Below, in pieces: positions 1 to 6,779 of a stretch of 22,270 bases of DNA. Both the position numbers and the translations under genes were made by a program. The stretch is from an uncultured Eubacteriales bacterium. Lineage in GTDB: Bacteria; Bacillota; Clostridia; Oscillospirales; Acutalibacteraceae. Where the stretch lies: NCBI GenBank assembly GCA_900317795.1, contig ONIF01000003.1:1-22270 (forward strand). The letters run 5' to 3'. Position 1 is the stretch's first letter; each line of letters starts with the position of its first letter. The notes under the pieces were generated by a model. It worked only from the letters and a program-made list of their open reading frames with translations. It searched no databases and was not told the origin of the DNA.

Positions 1-277
1 ACGGTTCAACGACTTTTGACGGCTCAACAACTTTTGACGGTTCGGCAACTTTTGACGGTTCAACGACTTTTGACGGTTCAACAACTTTTGACGGTTCGGC
101 AGCTTTTGACGGTTCGGCAGCTTTTGACGGTTCGGCAACTTTTGACGGTTCGGCAACTTTTGACGGTTCAGCAGCCTTTGACGGTTCAGCAGCCTTTGAC
201 GGTTCGACAGCTTTTGACGGTTCAGCAGCTTTTGAGGGTTCGACAGCTTTTGAGGGTTCTGCAACTTTTGACGGCTC
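1..277 (-). repeat. 18-bp tandem repeat coding for EPSK(A/V)(A/V) hexapeptides
   Basis: About fifteen copies of an 18-bp unit fill the left edge of the window and stay in frame with the membrane-protein gene. On the minus strand each unit reads GAACCGTCAAAAGTTGCC with small variants. Differences are largely confined to the last two codons, which alternate between Val and Ala, so selection for the charged/Pro/Ala composition is plausible. The array continues past position 1. It looks like a length-variable, extended spacer for a cell-wall-spanning tail. Confidence 0.9.
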
Positions 278-1351
278 AACGGAATTTACGGAACTTTCCG
301 CTGATTGCTGTATTTTTGAAGTCTGCACCGAGTTTTCAACAGAGGACTGAATTTCATTTACAGTGCTTTCGGACATTGATGAAGATGTGACCGAACTTTC
401 AACTGCTGATATTTCGGAAACTTCCGTTGTTTCGGAAACAGTAGAAATTTCAGTACTTTCCTGTATGCTTTCCTGTTCGGATATTTCGGATATGACGGAA
501 ATTTCACTTTTTTCCGTTACAGAAATTTGTGAAACCGATGACGTTTTCACAACTTCAACTGCATTGTTTTCATTCACCTTTGCAAACGGAAAGGCACAAA
601 TACATATTACCGCTGTACAAGTCAAAAATCCTGCTGTTGATATGGCAGTTGCCGTTTTGAATGACTGAGGTTTCTTTCGGAGAAGATAATATTTTCTCAC
701 TCTCATCGCAAGGTATGCCGTAAATATCACCGTATATACAGACAAATCAATGTATTTCAGCATATCGCCACGCTGTACTTTCGACCATAACACAAGTATG
801 ACATGAAAATATATCATGGCATAGAATATATAGGCAAATTTTTGTATATTTTTCCAAGTTTTGCCCTTGAATTTTTTGCGTATTTTCTTTATGGAAATCA
901 CTGTCAAAGGTGTCATTATCAGCACAAGTATCAATGCGACTATGACAAAAAGTATGAAATCAAAATTCAGACCTCTGCCCGAAAACAGTCTTTTCAAGTA
1001 GGTTATGCCGTAAATGATGATGTGTCCCACTGTTAAAAGTGCCGCAATAATCGAGAGTTCTCCACGAATGGGCATGAGTTTTTTAATGAGTTTCGAGCCG
1101 TTTTTCAATGCACCCGTGAACATTACGACTGTCCAAAAAGACGTGGCAAAAAGGGCGTTTGTCAAAATGGGTATCATATAATCTCTTACAAACGGTGCAA
1201 GCGTTCTGACTTCAACAAACTCATTGATACAATAGGCGGCAACGGATAACAATGCCGCACCGATATAGAAAAAATGCGGATATTTTTTGATAGCCTTGTC
1301 ACAAGTAAGGCATATCAGAACCGTGACTGCAAGACATACTGCAAATGTCAT
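1..1351 (-). CDS. Ferric-reductase-like (YedZ/MsrQ-type) membrane protein with hexapeptide-repeat tail, 3' end off the window
   Basis: An open frame begins at the ATG whose last base is 1351, preceded by an AAGGAG ribosome site, and runs uninterrupted for 450 codons off the left edge. About eight hydrophobic helices fill residues 1-257. The core has the pattern of ferric-reductase / MsrQ haem-b membrane proteins: His110 in a helix reading GHIIIYG, and a segment at 165-190 reading WKNIQKFAY followed by FHVILVLW with His183. Thirteen residues before His183, where YedZ/MsrQ proteins usually have a His, this protein has Gln170, so perhaps only one haem is held. Residues 270-320 are a Ser/Glu/Val-rich linker, and from 359 on the hexapeptide EPSK(A/V)(A/V) repeats. 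The tail would lie outside the membrane and could carry another domain beyond the window, for example an FMN-binding one (inference). A role in electron transfer or iron/haem reduction is inferred from the family and from the neighbouring surface protein. Confidence 0.72.
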   Translation of the reverse strand, partial: MTFAVCLAVTVLICLTCDKAIKKYPHFFYIGAALLSVAAYCINEFVEVRTLAPFVRDYMIPILTNALFATSFWTVVMFTGALKNGSKLIKKLMPIRGELSIIAALLTVGHIIIYGITYLKRLFSGRGLNFDFILFVIVALILVLIMTPLTVISIKKIRKKFKGKTWKNIQKFAYIFYAMIYFHVILVLWSKVQRGDMLKYIDLSVYTVIFTAYLAMRVRKYYLLRKKPQSFKTATAISTAGFLTCTAVICICAFPFAKVNENNAVEVVKTSSVSQISVTEKSEISVISEISEQESIQESTEISTVSETTEVSEISAVESSVTSSSMSESTVNEIQSSVENSVQTSKIQQSAESSVNSVEPSKVAEPSKAVEPSKAAEPSKAVEPSKAAEPSKAAEPSKVAEPSKVAEPSKAAEPSKAAEPSKVVEPSKVVEPSKVAEPSKVVEPSKVVEP

Positions 1352-1375
1352 ATTAAAAGCATCTCCTTTTTTGTG

Positions 1376-1424
1376 AATTAAAAACAGCTTCCCGAAAGTT
1401 TCAACAGTCGGAAAGCTGTTTTTC
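1376..1424 (-). terminator. Hairpin with T-run between the surface-protein gene and the reductase-like gene
   Basis: On the minus strand a GGAAAAACAGCTTTCC arm pairs, with one bulge, with GGGAAGCTGTTTTT and is followed by TTTTTAATT. It begins 30 bases after the stop of the surface-protein gene and ends just before the ribosome site of the downstream gene. No separate promoter fits in the remaining gap, so it probably acts as a leaky terminator or mRNA processing/stability hairpin that sets the ratio of the two products (inference). Confidence 0.7.
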
Positions 1425-1453
1425 CAAGGGGTATGAATATGAAGAGAAGAAAA

Positions 1454-4258
1454 TCAGTTATACTTTTTCTTACGGAAAGAGAATATTGCTGCAAGTGCCG
1501 ATATACCTGCCATCAAAGCTGCTATAAAAGCAAAATCCGACGAACCTGTATTGACTGCATTTGAATTGGAATTTGTATTTGTGTTGTTATTTACATTAGC
1601 GTTGTTGTTATTGGTGTTTGTGCTTGTCTGTGAATTTTCGGAAATTTCAGAAGTCTGTGAAACTTCACTGTTCTGTGATACTTCCGAATTTTCGGAAACC
1701 TGTGAAACTTCGGATACTTCCGAATTTTCGGATACTTCGGATATTTCCGATACTTCCGAAACTTCTGACGGCTCGGAACTTTCTTCCTGTTTGGTATTGT
1801 CATTCAAGATAAATTCAAGTGTATTGTTATAGCCTGTTGCGGTTACTGTGATGTTATAAGGTTTGTCCTCACCGAATACGGGGACATCTCTCGAAACAGC
1901 GTCTTTTATAATCGTGCCGTCCTCTGCAATAATTTTAACACCACGCTTGCCCGTTGCGGAATAAGCATTTTCATCAACCGTTACGGAACTGATATTTCTG
2001 ATAAATGCGTCAAAATCAGCCTGTGAAACATTTTCGGCAGGAACTAATTTTTCACCGTCAAACTGTACGGGCATATCATCTGTCGAGATGACAAAAGATG
2101 TATTAACAGTTGCATATTTGCCGTTAGCGTCTGATATTTCAAGATTATATGTTCCCGGAAATTCCACTTGATAGTTGATAAAACCATCTTCAACCGAGAA
2201 CTGTCCGTTGCCTGCAACGAAATATGTCTTTGCGTAATCTTCGGGGAAACCTGTTGCTGTGAAAGTCGTTGAAATATTATTTATATTGCAATCTGCAATT
2301 TCAACGGTATTTTCAAATTTTACGGGAATATAGATATTAACGGGTACGGTGTGATAGCCTTTTTCGGTAATGAATGTGATTCCCGTAAGAGTCTGTCCCA
2401 TCAAGCCGACATACTGTTCATATTTCAAAACATTTCCATGAGGTTCACTCTTTTTAATGCCCGATGACCATGCGATTTCATCTCTCCAGATATTTTCGAG
2501 ATGACGCATACCATATTTATCGCCCTCTGCCGTTTCGAGAATGACACCGTAAATCGTGCCGAATTCAGATGTACCGCCCGAATTGTTCAGACCGCTTACA
2601 TCAAGTACATAATCGCCCCATGCCATTTCGGTTGACAGGGAAACTTCTTTTTGTTCTTCCGCTATATTGCCGACTACATTCGAAAATACAACTTCATCAT
2701 TTTCGATAGTGATAAGTTTATATGCAGTCGGTACTTCTTCAATTTGTTCAAAGTTATAGTTATTTTCACCGAGAGCGTCAAGAGTTGCTTTGGAAAGTGC
2801 AACATAGTATCTTACACCCAAAATATCTCCGCCCCCGTTTTCCGTTTCAACGGAATATGTGCCTGCTACAAGGTTTTCATTTTTCCATTTGCCCGTTGTT
2901 GCAGAGGAAACAGTATCTGCACCGTCAACGCCCTCACCCTTGTAAAACTCTCCGTAGGGTACATTCATAATACCATATACAAGCGACTTGGTGAAAGAGA
3001 ATGAAACGGGATTATTATATCCTACTGCATTTACTGTCATATCGTATGTTTTGTATTCGGCAAATACTTCCGCACCTCTTGCGTTGGCATCTTCTATGAC
3101 AGTGCCGTCATTTGAAATAATTTTCACACTGCCCTTGCCCGAGGCAGAATAAGTTTTTTCATCAACCGTTACGGAATTGATATTTCTGATAAATGCATTG
3201 AAATCCTCATCTGAAACATTTTCGGCAGGAACTAACTTTTCACCGTCAAACTGTACGGGCATATCGTCCGTCGAGATAACAAAACTTGCACTGACATCTG
3301 CATATTTGCCTTTTCCGTCTGAAACAGTCAATGTATAGCTTCCCGGAAACTCCACCTGATAATTGATAATTCCATCTTCAACCGAGAACTGTCCGTTGCC
3401 TGCAACGAAATATGTTTTTTCATAATCTTCGGGGAAACCTGTTGTTGTAAAAGCAGTTGAATTATTTGAAATATCGGCATTTTCAATTTCAACACCACCC
3501 TCAAACTTCACGGGGACATACAAATCAACATCAATCGTATGATAGCCTGTATCGGTGATATAGGTGATTTCTTTTATGGTTTTTCCCATAAGGCTTTCAT
3601 AGTGTTCATATTTGAAAACATTTCCGTGAGGTTCACTCTTTTTAATGCCCGATGACCATGCAATTTCATCTCTCCAGATATTTTCAAGGTGACGCATACC
3701 GTATTTACTGCCGTCATCAGTTTTGATAACCACGCCATAAATCGTGCCGAATGAAGATGTACCGTTTGCATTTCCAAGACCGCTCACATCAAGTACATAG
3801 TCGCCCCATACCATATCGGTATTCATGGTAACTTCATTTTCTTCTTTTGTTGTATTTCCGACAATTTCCGAAAATACAGCTTTTCCGTTCTCGAAAGTAA
3901 CATTTTTATATGCCTGCGGTATTTCATCAACCTTTTCAAAGTGATAGCTTTCATCAAGCTGTGCAAGGTCGCTTTCACTCAGAGCAACATAATATTTTAC
4001 TCCGAGAATATCTCCTCCCCCATTTTCCGTTTCAACAGAGTATGTGCCTTTGACAAGGTTTTCATTTTTCCATTTTCCTGTCGTTGCAGATGAAACCGTA
4101 TCCACACCGTCAATACCCTCGCTTGAATAAAATTCGCTGTAAGGTATCTCCATCGTGCCGTACACGACATTTGAAGCCTCTGCCGTAATTGCCAACGGTA
4201 AAGACGAACCAACAACAGCCGCACTCAGCAAAAATGCAAAAACTGTTTTTTTACTCAT
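1454..4258 (-). CDS. Large secreted cell-surface protein, two ~394-residue repeats with Tp47-like and Shr HID-like segments, C-terminal anchor
   Basis: The 934-residue product starts with a signal peptide (residues 1-28, cut near AEA). Residues 33-426 and 428-820 are two closely similar copies of one module. Each copy opens with YGTMEIPYSEFY and DTVSSATTGKWKNENL, a segment that reminds me of Treponema Tp47 (penicillin-binding protein) domains. It is followed by an Ig-like stretch (about 280-330) and a segment of about 90 residues ending YxITVxAxGYNN, which resembles the haemoglobin-interacting (HID, formerly DUF1533) domain of the haem protein Shr. Residues 828-880 are a Ser-Glu-Val linker, 880-902 are Asn/Thr-rich, and 905-934 form a hydrophobic helix plus RKKKYN tail. 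There is no LPxTG motif. ATG at 4258 has a good AGGAGAGG site. Haem or iron binding is inferred from HID resemblance, promoter boxes and neighbour. The domain assignments are from memory and need a profile search. Confidence 0.7.
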   Translation of the reverse strand: MSKKTVFAFLLSAAVVGSSLPLAITAEASNVVYGTMEIPYSEFYSSEGIDGVDTVSSATTGKWKNENLVKGTYSVETENGGGDILGVKYYVALSESDLAQLDESYHFEKVDEIPQAYKNVTFENGKAVFSEIVGNTTKEENEVTMNTDMVWGDYVLDVSGLGNANGTSSFGTIYGVVIKTDDGSKYGMRHLENIWRDEIAWSSGIKKSEPHGNVFKYEHYESLMGKTIKEITYITDTGYHTIDVDLYVPVKFEGGVEIENADISNNSTAFTTTGFPEDYEKTYFVAGNGQFSVEDGIINYQVEFPGSYTLTVSDGKGKYADVSASFVISTDDMPVQFDGEKLVPAENVSDEDFNAFIRNINSVTVDEKTYSASGKGSVKIISNDGTVIEDANARGAEVFAEYKTYDMTVNAVGYNNPVSFSFTKSLVYGIMNVPYGEFYKGEGVDGADTVSSATTGKWKNENLVAGTYSVETENGGGDILGVRYYVALSKATLDALGENNYNFEQIEEVPTAYKLITIENDEVVFSNVVGNIAEEQKEVSLSTEMAWGDYVLDVSGLNNSGGTSEFGTIYGVILETAEGDKYGMRHLENIWRDEIAWSSGIKKSEPHGNVLKYEQYVGLMGQTLTGITFITEKGYHTVPVNIYIPVKFENTVEIADCNINNISTTFTATGFPEDYAKTYFVAGNGQFSVEDGFINYQVEFPGTYNLEISDANGKYATVNTSFVISTDDMPVQFDGEKLVPAENVSQADFDAFIRNISSVTVDENAYSATGKRGVKIIAEDGTIIKDAVSRDVPVFGEDKPYNITVTATGYNNTLEFILNDNTKQEESSEPSEVSEVSEISEVSENSEVSEVSQVSENSEVSQNSEVSQTSEISENSQTSTNTNNNNANVNNNTNTNSNSNAVNTGSSDFAFIAALMAGISALAAIFSFRKKKYN
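1619..1777 (-). repeat. Ser-Glu-Val repeat linker coding DNA
   Basis: Roughly fifty codons encode SEVSE, SEISE, SENSE and SQNSE variants, a low-complexity stalk between the folded repeats and the membrane anchor. The reductase-like protein downstream carries a compositionally matching SEISV/SEVSE linker at residues 270-318, which suggests that both proteins cross the same wall layer. Confidence 0.8.
1799..2977 (-). repeat. Internal duplication, copy 2 (residues 428-820)
   Basis: This is the second copy of the surface-protein module and follows copy 1 after about one residue. The two copies diverge mostly in short loops such as the acidic stretch near residues 135-150 and 535-545. A recent in-gene duplication followed by mild divergence explains this. 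Confidence 0.9.
2981..4162 (-). repeat. Internal duplication, copy 1 (residues 33-426)
   Basis: This block codes for the first copy of the module repeated in the surface protein. It is collinear with copy 2 along its whole length. Many stretches are identical at protein level, for example YGMRHLENIWRDEIAWSSG and the ISTDDMPVQFDGEKLVPAENVS region. Confidence 0.9.
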
Positions 4259-4299
4259 ACGATCCTCTCCTGTATATAAATTCAGTTAGATTTATAAAA

Positions 4300-4338
4300 T
4301 TAGACAAAACTAACCAACAGATAGTTTAACACATCTAA
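4300..4338 (-). promoter_or_regulatory. Two TTAG-N6-(C/T)(T/A)AA boxes, candidate DtxR-family metal-dependent operators
   Basis: TTAGTTTTGTCTAA (4300-4313) lies at the predicted transcript start. TTAGATGTGTTAAA (4325-4338) overlaps the -10 hexamer. The spacing of TTAG and CTAA matches the core of the DtxR box TTAGGTTAGCCTAA. A further CTAAC lies just downstream at 4284-4288. The position fits a repressor that blocks RNA polymerase when iron or manganese is plentiful. The identity of the regulator is inferred. Confidence 0.45.
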
Positions 4339-4351
4339 TTATCAATGTCAA
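4323..4351 (-). promoter_or_regulatory. Sigma-A type promoter of the surface-protein gene
   Basis: On the minus strand TTGACA (4346-4351) is followed after exactly 17 bases by TAAACT (4323-4328). The predicted transcript start is near 4316, giving a leader of about 58 bases before the ATG at 4258. Confidence 0.75.
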
Positions 4352-4415
4352 GACCTTTTTTCAGAAATGATATAAATTTTTCAATGTGTATTATTTTTTA
4401 TTTATCTCCCGTCAA

Positions 4416-4450
4416 CAAATAAAAAGCATACACCAATAAAAAGTGTATGC
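4416..4450 (-). terminator. Terminator after tRNA-Leu
   Basis: On the minus strand GCATACAC pairs perfectly with GTGTATGC around a nine-base loop (TTTTTATTG) and is followed by TTTTTATTT. It sits ten bases beyond the 3' end of the tRNA. Confidence 0.88.
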
Positions 4451-4460
4451 CTTAAATAAT

Positions 4461-4539
4461 GCACCCGACAGGACTTGAACCTGCACCCTTTCGGACCGGA
4501 ACCTAAATCCGGCGTGTCTGCCAATTCCACCACAGGTGC
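4461..4539 (-). tRNA. tRNA-Leu, anticodon UAG
   Basis: The minus strand folds into a complete cloverleaf of 79 bases. The acceptor GCACCTG pairs with CGGGTGC. The anticodon stem CCGGA/TCCGG encloses loop TTTAGGT with anticodon TAG. The T arm has the TTCAAGT loop. The GTGGAATTGGCAGACAC D-arm is typical of bacterial leucine tRNAs, and the variable region (about 11 bases) is a short class II arm. CCA is not encoded. It reads CUN leucine codons. Confidence 0.95.
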
Positions 4540-4547
4540 TTATTAAA

Positions 4548-4575
4548 TTGAAAGTTGAAAATGGAAAATGAAAAA
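4548..4575. repeat. Heptamer array, family C, arm 1
   Basis: Four tandem 7-mers (TTGAAAG, TTGAAAA, TGGAAAA, TGAAAAA on the plus strand) end exactly where the stop codon of the four-helix-bundle gene begins. They are inverted relative to the array at 4932-4959. Confidence 0.8.
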
Positions 4576-4920
4576 TTATCTCTTACAGGATTTTAAGATA
4601 GAAGTCAAGATTTTTTCGATTTCGATACAATCGGACAAGATGGTTTTTACTTCATTATCGTTCAAATATGCTGTTGCATTAAGCAACTTCAGCCAATATT
4701 TAGTTTCGGTTGTTTCTTTCAATGCGACAGACATTTTAGAGATAAAGTCAAGTCTGCTTTGTGCCTGCTGAGCTTCAGCAACATTAGCACCAATACTTGT
4801 ACCCGAACGCAAAACCTGTTTTGACAATACGTATTCTTTCTTTTGGTCACAGAGACACTTATACAGATTTACAATTCTTATCGCAAAATCAAAAGTTTTG
4901 CTTTCTATCACATTATCCAC
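4576..4920 (-). CDS. Four-helix-bundle protein, S23 / Avd-like family
   Basis: This 114-residue protein contains the family signature VLRSGTSIGANVAEAQQAQSR near residues 35-56, preceded by FDFAIRIVNLYK and followed by FISKMSVALKETTETKYWLKLL, as in the small basic four-helix bundles first seen as ORFs inside 23S rRNA intervening sequences. The fold is shared with the Avd accessory protein of diversity-generating retroelements. The start is GTG at 4920, with AAAGGA about ten bases upstream. No 23S rRNA, reverse transcriptase or variable repeat is nearby. The gene sits between sigE and tRNA-Leu and is bracketed by inverted heptamer arrays, and the upstream array even supplies its ribosome site. 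It may have arrived as a small mobile cassette (inference). The cellular role is unknown; nucleic-acid binding is plausible from the family. Confidence 0.85.
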   Translation of the reverse strand: MDNVIESKTFDFAIRIVNLYKCLCDQKKEYVLSKQVLRSGTSIGANVAEAQQAQSRLDFISKMSVALKETTETKYWLKLLNATAYLNDNEVKTILSDCIEIEKILTSILKSCKR

Positions 4921-4931
4921 AAATAATAATT

Positions 4932-4959
4932 CCTTTCATTTTCCACTTTCAATTTTCCA
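4932..4959. repeat. Heptamer array, family C, arm 2
   Basis: Four tandem 7-mers (CCTTTCA, TTTTCCA, CTTTCAA, TTTTCCA on the plus strand) form the inverted partner of 4548-4575. Read on the minus strand, the last unit TGAAAGG contains the Shine-Dalgarno sequence of the four-helix-bundle gene. Confidence 0.8.
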
Positions 4960-5004
4960 TTTTATTATATCACGGCATTTCAAAAATAACAAGTCATTTT
5001 CATC

Positions 5005-5036
5005 AAAAAAGGAGAGTATTCCGAAAAATACTCTCT
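5005..5036 (-). terminator. Terminator after sigE
   Basis: On the minus strand GAGAGTATT and GAATACTCTC form a strong stem around a short loop, followed by CTTTTTT. It starts within ten bases of the sigE stop codon and so closes the spoIIGA-sigE unit. Confidence 0.9.
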
Positions 5037-5042
5037 GAAATA

Positions 5043-5747
5043 TCACTTTTCCTCCATGTCTTTTTTTAATCGCTTGATGATTTTCTTTTCAAGTCGGGAT
5101 ATATATGACTGTGATATACCCAATTCATCAGCCACTTGTTTTTGTGTATGTGCTTGCTTTCCGTTAAGTCCAAACCTTAACTCCATTATCGACAATTCCC
5201 TTTTATTCAGCTTGTTTACTGCACGCATGAGCTGTTTTTGTTCGGACTCCTGCTCTATTCGGGCATTTACGATATTTTCATCACTTCCCAATATGTCCGC
5301 TACCAACAATTCATTTCCGTCCCAATCAACATTCAGCGGCTCATCTATCGAAATTTCATTTTTCTGCTGGGCGGTCTTTCTTAAATACATCAATATTTCA
5401 TTTTCTATACATCTTGACGCATACGTTGCTAATTTTATATTTCTTGACGGGCAAAATGTTTTTACCGCCTTTATCAAGCCTATTGTTCCTATCGAAATCA
5501 AGTCCTCTACATTTGCCGACGGTGATTCAAATTTCTTTGCAATATACACCACCAACCGCAAATTGTGCGTAATCAGCGGCTCTCTGGCACTTTCATCTCC
5601 GTTTTCTATTCTCTGCATTATCTCATTTTCCTCTGCACTTTTCAGCGGCGGCGGTAACGTTTCGGGACCGTTTATGTAATATATCCCTTCTTCTCCCGAT
5701 ACTGCATTTCTCAGTTTCATTAACCCTTTCAATAACACATTTTCCAC
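5043..5747 (-). CDS. sigE: Sporulation sigma factor SigE, made as an inactive precursor
   Basis: This 234-residue sigma-70 family factor directs mother-cell gene expression after asymmetric division. It carries the family hallmarks: LPPPL at 31-35, NLRLVVYIAKKFE and DLISIGTIGLIKAV (region 2), KLATYASRCIENEILMYLR (regions 2.3-2.4, promoter -10 recognition), a SIDEPLNVDWDGNELL block, and a region 4 helix-turn-helix QKQVADELGISQSYISRLEK. The first 22-23 residues, before YYINGPETLPPP, correspond to the membrane-associated pro-sequence removed by SpoIIGA. They are slightly shorter than the 27 residues of Bacillus subtilis. The gene lies 7 bases after spoIIGA. The usual third member of the locus, sigG, is not downstream, because a terminator follows directly. 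The identification is firm. Confidence 0.96.
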   Translation of the reverse strand: MENVLLKGLMKLRNAVSGEEGIYYINGPETLPPPLKSAEENEIMQRIENGDESAREPLITHNLRLVVYIAKKFESPSANVEDLISIGTIGLIKAVKTFCPSRNIKLATYASRCIENEILMYLRKTAQQKNEISIDEPLNVDWDGNELLVADILGSDENIVNARIEQESEQKQLMRAVNKLNKRELSIMELRFGLNGKQAHTQKQVADELGISQSYISRLEKKIIKRLKKDMEEK

Positions 5748-5754
5748 AAAAATC

Positions 5755-6600
5755 TCAACTGCCTTTCGTTACAAGTTCAGACGGTACTAACAAATCACTT
5801 TCTTCTTTTAAATTCTCTCTTTCACATAAACCTATATATGCCTGTATCTCATTTTTCTTTGCGTTATCCCTTATATATATTTTTGACGGCTTGAATGCAG
5901 GCATTAAACCCTTTCCGCCTACCGACATGAACGGCACAAATCTTATGCCGTTTTTGATTACTTCCATACTGTCCGTGCATTTCTCAATATCCACCATATC
6001 TTTAAACATATCTGCACACCCTACTATAACACATTCTCCCGAAAACGCTTCATGCAGGGTATTTCCTGTGTCAACCGTGCCTTTCAATAAAAACGTCTTT
6101 CCGTTGTGACACACCTCCACTTCACACATATCGGGAATGGACCTCCTCCCCCATATCTTCATTATCACCCTCATTAAAATATATATCCCCAATGTCAAGC
6201 TTATAAGCATTAAAGGCGATATTCCTATATATACCGTACTGTTCCGCACAACCAGATTTTTAGGTGAAAAAAATGCCAATATTGCCGTCATTGCCCCACA
6301 GTAAAAAAAACTTACCGTAAACATGGAAACAAATGTTTTCAAAAATCCCACCGTACTCATCGGATAAAATGCCGCTGCCGTTATTAAAAATGTTTCAAGC
6401 ATATTCACAACCCACGATAAATACATAGGCATAGGCGGCAATAATATAACAAGTGAACCTGTTCCCCCTATCAATGCCCCTGCAATCAGTCTTGCTTTTC
6501 TTGTATTCAGGTTTCTGAAATGCCTTACAGACTGCAATATTATATAATCCACTATGAAATTTACACAAAACAGTATGTCAATATATATCGTATATTTCAA
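5755..6600 (-). CDS. spoIIGA: SpoIIGA, membrane aspartic protease that activates pro-SigE
   Basis: The 281-residue protein has five hydrophobic helices in residues 1-148, then a soluble domain with the aspartic-protease motif GTVDTGNTL (catalytic Asp177). In sporulating Firmicutes SpoIIGA sits in the septal membrane and cleaves pro-SigE after a SpoIIR signal from the forespore. It is placed directly before sigE, as expected for a co-transcribed pair. The start codon is TTG at 6600, with GGAG eight bases upstream. No other in-frame start gives the conserved IYIDILFCVNFIVDY beginning. A Spo0A-controlled promoter would be expected upstream, but I could not identify one convincingly. Confidence 0.95.
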   Translation of the reverse strand: MKYTIYIDILFCVNFIVDYIILQSVRHFRNLNTRKARLIAGALIGGTGSLVILLPPMPMYLSWVVNMLETFLITAAAFYPMSTVGFLKTFVSMFTVSFFYCGAMTAILAFFSPKNLVVRNSTVYIGISPLMLISLTLGIYILMRVIMKIWGRRSIPDMCEVEVCHNGKTFLLKGTVDTGNTLHEAFSGECVIVGCADMFKDMVDIEKCTDSMEVIKNGIRFVPFMSVGGKGLMPAFKPSKIYIRDNAKKNEIQAYIGLCERENLKEESDLLVPSELVTKGS

Positions 6601-6700
6601 TATATCATCTCCGCCTGTCTATCGGCAATCATATTATCTCACAAGTTAAATCCGAAATTTGTCTTTTCATCGTGCATAAAAAATTTTAGCGACAGCATTT

Positions 6701-6733
6701 CATTGCACATTGCTCATTGCTAATTGCACATTG
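6701..6733. repeat. Heptamer array, family A, mazF-spoIIGA junction
   Basis: Four 7-mers of the ATTGCNN type (ATTGCAC, ATTGCTC, ATTGCTA, ATTGCAC) lie between mazF and spoIIGA. Short flanks CAGCATTT and AAACGCTG could close a stem around the array. It is the only copy here without an obvious inverted arm. Confidence 0.7.
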
Positions 6734-6779
6734 TAAACGCTGCCGCTCTGCTACATAGCAAAATATCAATTCAATTTTG

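Noticed and set aside
1..277. CRISPR array
   Set aside because: The 18-bp units are contiguous, without unique spacers, and keep a coding frame.
16..390. Plus-strand reading frame of 124 codons with LLTVRQ repeats
   Set aside because: It is the antisense shadow of the in-frame 18-bp repeat array of the minus-strand membrane-protein gene, with no ribosome site.
4576..4920. Diversity-generating retroelement
   Set aside because: The Avd-like gene is present, but there is no reverse transcriptase, template repeat or variable repeat in the window.
4461..4959. 23S rRNA intervening sequence carrying the S23-like gene
   Set aside because: No rRNA sequence flanks the gene; its neighbours are tRNA-Leu and sigE.
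5056..5679. 207-codon plus-strand reading frame opposite sigE
   Set aside because: Low-complexity Ser/Phe-rich translation typical of antisense to a real gene; no ribosome site.
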